A DNA stretch of 64,000 bases. It comes from Frankia casuarinae. Lineage in GTDB: Bacteria; Actinomycetota; Actinomycetes; Frankiales; Frankiaceae. A model generated the notes under the pieces. It was not told the DNA's origin. It made no database searches and was given only the letters and a program-made list of their open reading frames with translations. Where the stretch lies: positions 3,100,001-3,164,000 of the forward strand of contig NC_007777.1 in the NCBI RefSeq assembly GCF_000013345.1, in the 5' to 3' direction. The position numbers were made by a program, and so were the translations under genes. Below are positions 46,254 to 55,235 of this stretch, piece after piece. The first letter of the stretch is position 1; each line of letters starts with the position of its first letter.

Positions 46254-48590
46254 TCAGGAGAGCTTCGAGGGCCACCAGATCTTCGGACCGAGGTCATGGC
46301 TCAGCGCCGGCACGAGGACCGAGCGGACCAGAACCGTGTCCAGCAGCACCCCGAAGGCCACCGAGAAACCCACCTGGGCCAGGAAGACCAGCGGGAGGAC
46401 GCCGAGCACGGCGAACGTCCCGGCGAGGACGATCCCGGCCGAGGTGATGACCCCGCCCGTGACCGCGAGGCCGCGCACGATGCCGCTACGGGTGCCGTGG
46501 ATGAGGGTCTCCTCCCGGACCCTGGTCATCAGGAAGATGTTGTAGTCGATCCCCAGGGCGACGAGGAAGATGAACGCAAACAGCGGGAAGCCGGGATCCG
46601 CGTTGGCGAACCCGAAGACGTGGTTGAACACCACCGCGCTCACGCCCAGCGTCGCGGCAAACGAGAGCACCACCGTCGCGATCAGGAGGACCGGGGCGAG
46701 CAGCGCCCGCAACAGGACGCCGAGCACGAGGAGGATGACGACCAGCACGATCGGGATGATCAGGTTGCGATCGTGGCGCGAGGCGTTCTGGGTGTCGAGA
46801 TTGATCGCCGACTGGCCACCGACCAGGGCGTTCGCCCCGGGCACCTCCCGGACGACCCGTCGGATCGCAGTGATCGTGTTGTAAGCCTCGGCGGTGTCAT
46901 AACGGTGGACGATGGCGGCGTCGATGGCGATTCGACCGTCAACCGGGGCGACCTGGACCGACTTCGGGGCGCATCCGTCGGAACCCCTCGCCGCCGGACG
47001 CCCACCGGACGCCAACCGGGCGGCGAGTTTGGCGTAGTCGACCTCCACGCAGACCGAGCCGGGAGCGGTGGCGACGCCGTCGACCTTCCGGACGGCGGCG
47101 ATGACGTCCGCGGCGGCAACGGTGTTGGTGATGATGACGGCCGGGGCGCCCTGCCCCTGGCTGAAGTTGGCGTCGAAGATCTCCTGGCCGACGATCGCCT
47201 CCGGCCGCCCCGTCAGGCTGTCCGTCGTCGACAGGCCGTCGACCTTCAGGGTGACGATCAGGGACGAGCAGGCCAGCAACACGACCGTCGTGACGATCCA
47301 GGCCCACCGGGCCCGGCGGACGAGGCCTCCGGCGAAGCGTGCCCAGAGACCGTGACCGGCGAGGTCGGCCTGGTGATCGACGCGGGGAATGCGAGGCCAG
47401 AAGATCCAGCGCCCGGCGATCACCAGGAACACCGGCAGGAAGATCAGCATGATCAGGGCTGTGCAGGCGATGCCGATCGCCGCCACCGGCCCGAGGCTGC
47501 GGGTGGAGTTCAGTTCCCCGAGGCTCAGGCAGAGCAGGCCGAGGATCACCGTTACCGCCGAGGCGGTAATCGCCGGAGCGGCGCCCCGCCAGGCCACGAT
47601 CATCGCCTGGATCCGGCTGGGGTAGGCGTGCAGCTCCTCCCGATAGCGGCTCACCAGCAGCAGCGCGTAGTCGGTGCCGGCGCCGATGACCAGCACCGAC
47701 AGGATGCCCTGGCCCTGTCCGTTGAGGGTGAGGACGTTGTTCTTGGCCAACGGATAGATGATCAGCGCCGAGACGCCGAGCGCGAGCACCGCGCTGAACA
47801 GCGGGAAGAACCACAACACCGGGCTGCGATAGACGAGCAGCAGGATGCCCACGACGACGAGGCCCGCGGCGAGCAGCAACAGCCCGTCGAGGCCGGAGAA
47901 TGCCTCGATGAAGGCGACGAGCAGACCCCCCGGCCCGGCCGGGTGCACGGCGAGACCGGCCGGTGCCCCGTCGCGGGCGGCCGCGACGACGGCCTTCTCG
48001 ACGTCGACGAGCTCATCACCCTTGACCTCGCGGCCGCCGTCCTGGGCGACGAGCGGCACGGCCACGGCGGCCACAGCGCCGTTGCGGGCGAACTGGGGCG
48101 GCCCGAGCTGGCCGGCGTCCACCCCGTGAATCCCGGCGAAGGACCTCACGTCGGCGGTGATCTTGGCTTTGTCCTGCGCGGTCAGCCCGCCCTGGCGGTC
48201 GTAGACGACGAAGCCGGGAATCGTCCGCACGGAGCGAAACTGCCGCGACGCGGTGTCGACCTTGGTCGACTCGGCCGAGTTCGGGAGGTAGGCGGCATTG
48301 TCGTTCTTCTGGACCTCACCGAGCTTGCCCTGGTAGGACCCGCCGACGCCGCCGAGCAGGAGCCAGCCGACGGCCAAGACCGCGAAGACGTAGACGATGC
48401 GTGGCCGGCGGGCGCGCGCCGGACGGCCACCGGAACCGGCGGGGCCGGAAGCGGAATCCGCCAGGGTGCCGTTGCCGTCCCCGGCGACAGCCGGCCCCGG
48501 CGGGGGCGGTGCTGCTGGCGCTGGCGGGGTCTGCGCCCGTGCCACCGACCCGCCGCTGTCCCTGACCTCGGACTCGTCCCCGCTGGTCAT
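46254..48590 (-). CDS. MMPL/RND family transporter
   Basis: A 778-aa membrane protein with 12 predicted helices in two six-helix halves, each with a large external loop after its first helix. VLVIGAGTDYALLLVSRYRE and FLVALGIDYNIFLMTRVREE are the paired proton-relay motifs (GxxxDY) of MmpL proteins, so the proton path looks intact. Family members export lipids, glycolipids or drugs. A proline-rich cytosolic N-terminus of ~55 residues precedes the first helix. ATG at 48590 has GGGGAGACGG upstream. It is monocistronic. Confidence 0.9.
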   Translation of the reverse strand: MTSGDESEVRDSGGSVARAQTPPAPAAPPPPGPAVAGDGNGTLADSASGPAGSGGRPARARRPRIVYVFAVLAVGWLLLGGVGGSYQGKLGEVQKNDNAAYLPNSAESTKVDTASRQFRSVRTIPGFVVYDRQGGLTAQDKAKITADVRSFAGIHGVDAGQLGPPQFARNGAVAAVAVPLVAQDGGREVKGDELVDVEKAVVAAARDGAPAGLAVHPAGPGGLLVAFIEAFSGLDGLLLLAAGLVVVGILLLVYRSPVLWFFPLFSAVLALGVSALIIYPLAKNNVLTLNGQGQGILSVLVIGAGTDYALLLVSRYREELHAYPSRIQAMIVAWRGAAPAITASAVTVILGLLCLSLGELNSTRSLGPVAAIGIACTALIMLIFLPVFLVIAGRWIFWPRIPRVDHQADLAGHGLWARFAGGLVRRARWAWIVTTVVLLACSSLIVTLKVDGLSTTDSLTGRPEAIVGQEIFDANFSQGQGAPAVIITNTVAAADVIAAVRKVDGVATAPGSVCVEVDYAKLAARLASGGRPAARGSDGCAPKSVQVAPVDGRIAIDAAIVHRYDTAEAYNTITAIRRVVREVPGANALVGGQSAINLDTQNASRHDRNLIIPIVLVVILLVLGVLLRALLAPVLLIATVVLSFAATLGVSAVVFNHVFGFANADPGFPLFAFIFLVALGIDYNIFLMTRVREETLIHGTRSGIVRGLAVTGGVITSAGIVLAGTFAVLGVLPLVFLAQVGFSVAFGVLLDTVLVRSVLVPALSHDLGPKIWWPSKLS

Positions 48591-48764
48591 GCCCGTCTCC
48601 CCACGCCGAACGCACATCCTGCCCAACGATGGCGATTCTGGCGCATGCCACCGACAGAACTCGTAGGCCCCACCGGCCGGCTGGCGAAGAACCGATGAAA
48701 ACCTTCACGTCAGGGATGTGACCCGCAAGCCCGGGGTGACTCGGTGCGGTAAGCGGCTCGCGAT

Positions 48765-48803
48765 GACCGTCAGCCCGGACCGTCAGCCCGGACCGTCAGC
48801 CCG
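48765..48803. repeat. 3 x 13-bp repeat across the folD stop
   Basis: Three exact copies of GACCGTCAGCCCG. The folD stop codon (complement of TCA at 48796-48798) lies in the third copy. A 13-bp unit is not a multiple of three, so only copies beyond the stop are tolerated. Confidence 0.9.
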
Positions 48804-49662
48804 GACCGTCCGTCCCGGTGGCGGCCTGCGCAGCGAGCAGGGTGTTGCGCAGCAGCATCGCGATCGTCATCGGCCCCACCCCGCCCGGCACCGGGGTCAA
48901 TTTCCCGGCCACCTCGCGCACCGCCTCGAAATCCACGTCGCCACGCAGGCCCTGCGGGGTCCGGTGCATGCCGACGTCGATGACGGTGGCGCCCGGCTTC
49001 ACCGCGTCGGCGCCGATGATCGCCTGCTTTCCCGCTGCGACGACGAGCACGTCGGCGCCGCGGCAGACCGCCGCCAGGTCCCGTGTACGGGAGTGACAGA
49101 TCGTTAGGGTCGCGTTACGTCCCACCAGCAGCGCTGCCACCGGACGACCGACCAGCTCCGAACGACCGACGACGACCGTGGGCGTACCGGACAACTCGAC
49201 GTCGTAGGAGTCCAGCAACTCGATGATCCCGGACGGTGTGCAGGGCCGCAGACCCGGCAGACCCCGGGCGAGCAGACCGACGCTGGCGGTGGTGAGCCCG
49301 TCAACGTCCTTCCCGGGTGGGATCCGGCCGACGAGCGCGGCCCCGTCCAAGCCTTCGGGCACCGGAAGCTGCAGCAGAATACCCGACACGGCCGGATCGG
49401 CGGCAAGATCATCCAAGAGCGCCGCGACCTTCTCCTGGGAGGTGTCGGCCGGCAGGTGTTGATGCAGGTCGGCCATGCCGGCCTCGACACAGGCCCGACG
49501 CTTGCCACCGACGTACACGGCGGACGCGGGGTCGTCACCCACGAGCACGGTCGCGAGGCCGGGCTGGATGCCGGTCCGGTCGCGGAACTCAGCGACCTCC
49601 CTGGCCACGTTCTCACGCACTCTGCGGGCGACGGCCTTGCCGTCGATTATCACTGCGCTCAC
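48796..49662 (-). CDS. folD: Methylenetetrahydrofolate dehydrogenase/cyclohydrolase
   Basis: A 288-aa bifunctional folate enzyme that interconverts 5,10-methylene-, methenyl- and 10-formyl-THF. GLATVLVGDDPASAVYVGGK with RRA supplies the Tyr and Lys active-site motif, GILLQLPVPEGLD and PPGKDVDGLT the folate site, PCTPSGIIELL and VVVGRSELVGRPVAALLVGR the NADP loop, and VPGGVGPMTIAMLLRNT the C-terminal signature. GTG at 49662 has GAAGGG upstream. Confidence 0.95.
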   Translation of the reverse strand: MSAVIIDGKAVARRVRENVAREVAEFRDRTGIQPGLATVLVGDDPASAVYVGGKRRACVEAGMADLHQHLPADTSQEKVAALLDDLAADPAVSGILLQLPVPEGLDGAALVGRIPPGKDVDGLTTASVGLLARGLPGLRPCTPSGIIELLDSYDVELSGTPTVVVGRSELVGRPVAALLVGRNATLTICHSRTRDLAAVCRGADVLVVAAGKQAIIGADAVKPGATVIDVGMHRTPQGLRGDVDFEAVREVAGKLTPVPGGVGPMTIAMLLRNTLLAAQAATGTDGPG

Positions 49663-50030
49663 TATCGGCCCTTCGCGTCACGGTCGTCAGATCATGTCCG
49701 GGTTCTATTCGGGTCTCCGATCCGGTCTCCAAGCCGGGTCATGCCCGGGTCAGCCAGGCGTCCGGCGTGGTCCCCCGACATCCGGCGGAGCCCGAGCGAG
49801 CACGCTACGCCAACATGGCACACAGGTGCCCGGTACCGTCATACCCACCACCGAGGGGAACCCTCGGCGCGGGAAGCACCGACGCCGGCCACATTGTCCG
49901 GCCACATTGTGGGGAGCAAGGCACGGTCCAGGGACCGCAGACCGTGCTCAGGTCCCCCCACATTCACCGGCGACGGCCGGGTGACGGCCAGCCGACGGAC
50001 GGGTAACGGCCCGGTGACGGCCGGTGGCCG
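49663..50030. other. Gap upstream of folD
   Basis: This 368-base stretch has no recognisable gene. It has a small perfect hairpin (49851-49867, 7-bp stem, GAA loop) and two 13-bp copies of CCGGCCACATTGT near 49885-49912. It should hold the folD promoter. Confidence 0.4.
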
Positions 50031-50672
50031 TCACGGGCGGGCCGCTGGAACTCCCGAATAGGCCACGGCGGCCAGCCAGAGACGAACCTCACGCGGGGTA
50101 CACAGACGAACGACCCGGTGTCCGGCGTGGTGTTCGGCGATGCTGTCGGCGAGACGGTTGCGGCTGGTACTCGGATATCTCCACAGCCAGGTGAGAAAAG
50201 CGAGGTCGAGCCGTTCCGGGCAGTTCGCGGCGAGGTCGGGACGGTTCCGCCCGTGCCACCGCGCCCAGCGTCGCAGTACTCGTGGGATGGTGATCCGCCG
50301 CGGCAGGTCCAGGAACACGATGAGGTCGGCGGCGGGAATGCGCAGGTCCAGCGTGCCGCCGTAGTTCCCGTCCATCACCCATGCGGGCTCGGCGACGAGG
50401 TCGGCGACGACGGACCGCCATTGCGCCGTGGGTGTCCCGACCCATCCCGGTTGCCAGAAGTACCGGTCGAGATGCACGAGCGGCAGTCCGGTCTGGCGCG
50501 CGAGCTCACGCGCCAGGGTGCTCTTGCCCGCCCCGCCGCTGCCGACGACGAGGATCCGCCGGGCGTCAGAGGGCATCGCTGCCGGCGCGGAGTCACGGCT
50601 CGTCCCGAGCGCATTCACCCGGTCAGTGTCCCACTGGTGCGCCCGACCTGGTGGCGAAACATCGTGCTTCAT
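50031..50672 (-). CDS. P-loop kinase, FlaR/topology modulation-like (AAA)
   Basis: A nucleotide kinase-like protein of up to 213 aa. RILVVGSGGAGKSTLARELA is the P-loop, LPLVHLDRYFWQPGW and WVMDGNYGGTLDLRI are signatures of the group related to FlaR/adenylate kinase and called DNA topology modulation protein in annotation. The substrate is unknown. The first ~32 residues are not conserved; ATG 50672, GTG 50618 and ATG 50576 are all possible starts. Confidence 0.82.
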   Translation of the reverse strand: MKHDVSPPGRAHQWDTDRVNALGTSRDSAPAAMPSDARRILVVGSGGAGKSTLARELARQTGLPLVHLDRYFWQPGWVGTPTAQWRSVVADLVAEPAWVMDGNYGGTLDLRIPAADLIVFLDLPRRITIPRVLRRWARWHGRNRPDLAANCPERLDLAFLTWLWRYPSTSRNRLADSIAEHHAGHRVVRLCTPREVRLWLAAVAYSGVPAARP

Positions 50673-50886
50673 CCTGACCCGACCGTCACCGCCAAGCCGA
50701 TGGGGTGAGCCGCCGACGGTGCCAGCGTGTCGTTGATTGACGACGGTAGATCATGTTGCAATCCTCCGGCCTCGGAGAGTTGGCATTGCGTGATGGCTCC
50801 ACGAACTCCTCCAGCCGGTCGACCGACGTCGGCCGATCACCGTCGACGGCTGACCGTGGCAGCCGGCCAGAGGAGATCATTTCGCG

Positions 50887-52065
50887 ATGAACGATCGAAG
50901 GACATTCATCCGTGCCGCCACGGTGGCCACGACCCTCGCGCCCTGGTCGCTCGGCTACCTCGGCGCGGCCACCGCGGCGGGCGCGGCCACCGCGGCGCCG
51001 TCCTCCCCACCCGCGCCCACCCGACCCGCCGTCGTGGACATTCCATCCCCGACCGGGGCCTCCGGTCTCCTCACCGGCGGCAACACCGCAGGCCTTTTCG
51101 CGGGCTACTGGCAGACCTCATCCTCCGAGCTCAGTGGGTTCGTCTACCACGGCGGTACGGTGCGCGGCCTGCCGGGGAACAGCCGGCCGGCCGCGGTGAG
51201 CGAGGCCGGCGTGGTCGTCGGCGAGAACACCACGCGTTACAGCCGGGAGGCGTTCCGCTGGAACCGTGGCGTCTATCAGTCGCTGGGATTCCTCGGCGGC
51301 ACCCCCAGTCAGGGCGGACAGTCCAGTACCGCGGTCGACGTCAGCGACACCGGATTCATCGTGGGGACCAGCACCACCAATACGGGCGAGCAGCACGCCT
51401 ACCGGTGGTCGAACGGCACGATGACGGATCTGGGCACGCTTGGCGGACCGTTGAGTTCCGCCGTGGCCGTCACGGTGCAGGGAAGGGTGGTGGGTAACAG
51501 CCTCACCCGGGAGGGCGCCAGCCACGGGTTTCTCTGGTCGGCCGGCACAATATCGGATCTCGGGACCCTCGGCGGTTCCTCGACCGTCGTCGCCGACGTG
51601 AACAACGCCAGGCAGATCGTGGGGACCAGTGAGACCTCGGACGGCCATTCCCGCGCGTTCCTGTGGGACGGCGGCCGCATGACCGATCTCGGGACCCTCG
51701 GCAGTGACCTGCACAGCGAGGCGGTCGCCGTGAACAGGCTCGGTCAGGTGTTGGTGCGCAGCCTCGGATCGTCGGGTGGCGGGTTCCTGTGGATCGCGGG
51801 TCGCCGCATCCCGATCACCTCACCGCTCGGCCCGCTGGAGCTTCTCGGCCTCAATGATCACGGTGTGGTGTGCGGGACGGTGCCCTCGGGTCAGGGCAGC
51901 CACGCGTTCCGCTGGTACCGCGGCCGGCTGACCGATCTGGGCACCCTCGGAGGACCGGTGAGCACGGGCAACGCCGCCACCCCGAACAACGTCGTGCTCG
52001 GTTCCGCGACCACCACGGACTCCCCGTTTCCCCATGCGGCGTTCTGGCCGAACACCGGCGCCTGA
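50887..52065 (+). CDS. Tat-exported HAF-repeat protein
   Basis: A 392-aa secreted protein. The N-terminus NDRRTFIRAATVATTLAPWS is a twin-arginine signal, with a likely cleavage after the Ala-rich stretch near residue 37. The mature part has about seven repeats built on HAxRW-x4-DLGTLGG (for example YRWSNGTMTDLGTLGG), the HAF extracellular repeat, which suggests a beta-propeller. The role is unknown; a surface or binding protein is likely. AGAGGAG precedes the ATG. It is flanked by short intergenic regions. Confidence 0.88.
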   Translation: MNDRRTFIRAATVATTLAPWSLGYLGAATAAGAATAAPSSPPAPTRPAVVDIPSPTGASGLLTGGNTAGLFAGYWQTSSSELSGFVYHGGTVRGLPGNSRPAAVSEAGVVVGENTTRYSREAFRWNRGVYQSLGFLGGTPSQGGQSSTAVDVSDTGFIVGTSTTNTGEQHAYRWSNGTMTDLGTLGGPLSSAVAVTVQGRVVGNSLTREGASHGFLWSAGTISDLGTLGGSSTVVADVNNARQIVGTSETSDGHSRAFLWDGGRMTDLGTLGSDLHSEAVAVNRLGQVLVRSLGSSGGGFLWIAGRRIPITSPLGPLELLGLNDHGVVCGTVPSGQGSHAFRWYRGRLTDLGTLGGPVSTGNAATPNNVVLGSATTTDSPFPHAAFWPNTGA

Positions 52066-52081
52066 CGTTCTCGGCGAGCCG

Positions 52082-53797
52082 TCACAATGGTTTCTCGGTG
52101 ACGAGGGGCTTCTCGGTGACGAGGCCGCCGTTGACGTGCAGCCGGCGGGTCACGGCGACCGTGTCGAGCATGCGCCGATCATGGGTGACGAGTAGCAGGG
52201 TGCCCGCATAGCCGGCCAGCGCCTGTTCGAGCTGATCGATCGCCGGAAGGTCGAGGTGGTTGGTGGGTTCGTCGAGCACCAGGCAGTTCACGCCGACCGC
52301 CTGCAGCAGCGCGAGCCCCGCCCGGGTGCGTTCTCCCGGCGACAGGGACGCCGCCGGCCGGGTGACCTGATCCGGGCCGAGACCGAACTTCGCGAACAGG
52401 GTGCGCACCTCACCCGCCGGCCAACTGGTCGCCCGCTCGGCGACGGCCAGCGCCGTGGCCTCACCCCGGAACAGGCCGCGGGCCTGGTCGATCTCGCCGA
52501 GCCGCACGCCGGACCCGAGTGCCTGGTGCCCCCGGGCCAGGGGGATACGGCCGAGCAGCGCACCCAGCATGGTCGTCTTGCCCCCGCCGTTCGGCCCGGT
52601 GATCACCACCCGGTCCGCCCACGCGATCGTCAGATCGACCGGCCCCAGGGTGAAGCCCGACCGGGCCACCACCGCGCCGGTCAATGTCGCGACGACATCG
52701 CCCGACCGGGGCGCGGCGGCGATCGACATGCGCAGCTGCCATTCCTTGCGGGGCTCCTCGACCTCCGCCAACCGGTCGATGCGGGACTCGATGGACCGGA
52801 CCCTGGCCGCGCTCTTCGTCGCCGCCTCGATCCGGGCTCCCTTGGCAGCCCGGTCACCGTCGGGCATCCGCCGCTTCGCCCGCACCGAACCCCGCACCGC
52901 CTGCTCCCGCTGGCGTTGCGCCTGGGCGACGAGATCGGCTCGCTGGCCGGCGTACTCCTCGTACCGCTCCCGGGCTTGACGCCGCGCGACCTCGCGGGCC
53001 TGCAGGTATGCCGTCCATCCGCCAGCGAAGAGGGTGAGGCCGTGCCGGTGCGGATCGAGTTCGGCGACGGTGTCGATGGTGCGGTCGAGGAACTCGCGGT
53101 CGTGGCTGACGACGACCAGCGCCCCGGGCACGCCTTGGACGAACCGCTCGAGCCGTTCCAGCCCGTCGAAGTCGAGGTCGTTGGTGGGCTCGTCGAGCAG
53201 GGTGATGTCGAACCGGGACAGCAGGACGCCGGCCAGCGATCCCCGGGCGGCCTGCCCGCCGGACAACGCCGTCGTCGGGCTGTCGAGCGCGCCCGCGGGC
53301 AGACCGAGATCGGCGCACACCTCTTCGGCGCGGGCGTCGAGGTCGGCCGCGCCGATCGCCAGCCACCGCTCCAGGGCGACGCTGTAGCGGTCGTCGACTC
53401 CGGACATGCCAGGAGCCCCGGACGTGCCAGAAGCCCCGGACGTGCCAGAGACCCCGGACATGCCCAGGGCCAACGCCTCGGTCGCGGCGTCGAGCTCGGC
53501 CTGCGCCGCGGCGACGCCGGTGCGACGGGCGAGGAAGGCCCGCAGGGTCTCCCCGGGGTTGCGGTCGGGTTCCTGGGGGAGCAGGCCGACGTTGGCGGTC
53601 GGCGGCGCGAGATCCACCCGGCCCGCGTCGGGCGTCACCTGCCCGGCGAGGGCACGCAACAGCGTCGACTTACCGACGCCGTTGGGCCCCACCACGCCGA
53701 GACGGTCGCCGGGCGCGACGGTGAGGGAGACGCCGTCGAGGACGGTCGCCCCACCGCGGGTGACGGTGAGGCCGGACGCGACGAGGGTGGCGGACAT
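52082..53797 (-). CDS. ABC-F family ATPase
   Basis: A 571-aa protein with two ABC domains and no membrane part. The first has VVGPNGVGKSTLLRALAG, ALSGGQAARGSLAG and LLDEPTNDLDF; the second has ITGPNGGGKTTMLGALLG, SLSPGERTRAGLALL and VLDEPTNHLDL. Between them is the charged P-site linker (about residues 265-335). ABC-F proteins act at the ribosome, several giving protection from ribosome-targeting antibiotics. The 18-bp repeats at 53403-53456 insert MSG(V/T)SG-like units, and an 18-bp duplication gives the tail LVTEKPLVTEKPL. I start at ATG 53797. Confidence 0.92.
   Translation of the reverse strand: MSATLVASGLTVTRGGATVLDGVSLTVAPGDRLGVVGPNGVGKSTLLRALAGQVTPDAGRVDLAPPTANVGLLPQEPDRNPGETLRAFLARRTGVAAAQAELDAATEALALGMSGVSGTSGASGTSGAPGMSGVDDRYSVALERWLAIGAADLDARAEEVCADLGLPAGALDSPTTALSGGQAARGSLAGVLLSRFDITLLDEPTNDLDFDGLERLERFVQGVPGALVVVSHDREFLDRTIDTVAELDPHRHGLTLFAGGWTAYLQAREVARRQARERYEEYAGQRADLVAQAQRQREQAVRGSVRAKRRMPDGDRAAKGARIEAATKSAARVRSIESRIDRLAEVEEPRKEWQLRMSIAAAPRSGDVVATLTGAVVARSGFTLGPVDLTIAWADRVVITGPNGGGKTTMLGALLGRIPLARGHQALGSGVRLGEIDQARGLFRGEATALAVAERATSWPAGEVRTLFAKFGLGPDQVTRPAASLSPGERTRAGLALLQAVGVNCLVLDEPTNHLDLPAIDQLEQALAGYAGTLLLVTHDRRMLDTVAVTRRLHVNGGLVTEKPLVTEKPL
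53403..53456. repeat. 3 x 18-bp repeat in ABC-F gene
   Basis: Three units (GACATGCCAGGAGCCCCG and two variants) produce a Ser/Gly-rich insert in the first ABC domain of the minus-strand ABC-F gene, between the Q-loop region and the signature motif. Confidence 0.85.
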
Positions 53798-53879
53798 CTG
53801 ACCAGTCTGGCGCATGGACGACGCATCGCGTCCCGCCCCCTGTGGTCGCCTCCATCCGGTGGGATCCTACGGTGGGACC

Positions 53880-54326
53880 GTGCGGCTGACCGACGTCGAG
53901 GCCCGCACCCGGTTCACCGCGGCGCGGGTCGCCCGGCTCGCCACCGCCGGTGGCGACGGACGTCCACACATCGTGCCCGTCACCTTCGCCGTGAACGCGG
54001 GCGCCGTGAACGCGGGCGCCGCCAGCGTCGTCACCGCAGTCGATCACAAACCGAAGAGCACGCTCGGGGGTCTGCGGCGCCTGCGCAACATCACCGAGAA
54101 TCCTCAGGTCAGCCTGCTCGTCGACGCCTACGACGACGACTGGTCGCGGCTGTGGTGGGCGCGCGCCGACGGCGAGGCCCGCATCGTCCGGGCGGGAGAA
54201 CCCGGACACGCCCCCGCCGTCGAACTGCTCATCGCCCGATATGACCAGTACCAGGCTGCCCCGCCCGCCGGGCCGGCAATCATCGTGACGGTGGCCCGCT
54301 GGTCAGGGTGGGCCTTCTCGGCGTAG
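53880..54326 (+). CDS. PPOX-class (F420-type) oxidoreductase, TIGR03668-like
   Basis: A 148-aa split-barrel flavin/F420-binding protein. RLTDVEARTRFTAARVARLA, DGRPHIVPVTFAV and ENPQVSLLVDAYDDDWSRLW match the TIGR03668 actinobacterial group. The substrate is unknown. The GTG at 53880 has GGTGGGA upstream. A 15-bp duplication (53991-54020) doubles VNAGA in a strand of the barrel. It is divergent from the ABC-F gene. Confidence 0.85.
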   Translation: MRLTDVEARTRFTAARVARLATAGGDGRPHIVPVTFAVNAGAVNAGAASVVTAVDHKPKSTLGGLRRLRNITENPQVSLLVDAYDDDWSRLWWARADGEARIVRAGEPGHAPAVELLIARYDQYQAAPPAGPAIIVTVARWSGWAFSA

Positions 54327-54345
54327 CCGGCTGTTGACATCGCCC

Positions 54346-55137
54346 TCAGCGCGGGCCGGTTTCGGTCGTACCCGGCGCCCGCGGGCGGTCCCAGCCGGGA
54401 GGCAGGGTATCCGGTGTGCGCCAGGACGGGTCCGGCTGGAAATCGCACCAGGTGCCGTCGAACGGGAACGCCCTCGCCTCGACGAGCCGCAGCAGCCGCT
54501 CGCCCTCGGCCCGCACCGCCGCCGCGTCGGTGACCCAGTAGTGCTCGGGAAACGCGAGCCGTTCCGCGAGCTCGTGCTCGTCCTTCCACTGCCAGGTCCG
54601 GTCCGGGCAGACCCACAGGTCGAGGTCGTGGTCGGTCGTATCCACCCCGACGAGTCCGTCGTAGCGCCAGGCCACGGCGGGTGCCTCGAGATTGATGTAC
54701 CAACGGGCGAACCGCCCCTGCCGGTCCCAGAACCACCACACCGAGTGTGCGCCCGCCGGCGGGATCAGCATGAGGATGTTCGGCCCAGGCCAGGGCCTCG
54801 TCACCAGCACCGTAGATTGGCGGATCCATTCGGCGAACGGCATGTCGCGCAGGCCGCGACCGTCCGTGCTCAGCTCGACGGCCATCGGGCAGCCGTGCGG
54901 GATCCACAGCCGCAGGCCGCGCTCATCGTGGCCGACCACGTGACCCGCGCGGACGAAGACGAGCCGCTTGGTGGTGAACGACCGGTGCACGACCACTTCG
55001 CCCGGGACAAATCCGCCCGGGACGAACGGACCCGCCGGTGCGGCGCCCGAAGCGGGCGGTGGCGATGCCTGGGGACCGGGATGGGGACCAGCCTGGGAAC
55101 CGGGATCGTACGCCACGGGGCTTTCCGGCTTCGTCAC
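54346..55137 (-). CDS. DUF402 domain protein
   Basis: A 263-aa protein. After a Pro/Gly-rich, poorly conserved N-terminus, FARWYINLEAPAVAWRYDGL and VGVDTTDHDLDLWVCPDRT followed by WKDEHELAERL are the DUF402 core. DUF402 proteins bind divalent metals and include nucleoside diphosphatases and FomD. The acidic residues D-x-x-D-x-D are present. GTG at 55137 is used; the frame is open to 55239. It lies 98 nt from the end of the kinase gene, on the same strand. Confidence 0.82.
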   Translation of the reverse strand: MTKPESPVAYDPGSQAGPHPGPQASPPPASGAAPAGPFVPGGFVPGEVVVHRSFTTKRLVFVRAGHVVGHDERGLRLWIPHGCPMAVELSTDGRGLRDMPFAEWIRQSTVLVTRPWPGPNILMLIPPAGAHSVWWFWDRQGRFARWYINLEAPAVAWRYDGLVGVDTTDHDLDLWVCPDRTWQWKDEHELAERLAFPEHYWVTDAAAVRAEGERLLRLVEARAFPFDGTWCDFQPDPSWRTPDTLPPGWDRPRAPGTTETGPR

Positions 55138-55235
55138 CGTCCGACTGTACGGTGCCGCCCCGCCCCGGCGTGTCCCCCGCCACAACCTCACAACAGACGG
55201 GATGGGACGCTCGTGACGGTCGATTCCGCCGTCGA

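Noticed and set aside
46113-48698. Plus-strand open frame of 861 codons opposite the MmpL gene
   Set aside because: It is highly charged, Asp/Arg/Gln-rich antisense of a membrane protein, a known artefact of high-GC coding DNA.
49663-50030. A tRNA-like GGTTCTATTC stretch upstream of folD
   Set aside because: No acceptor, D or anticodon stems could be paired around it.
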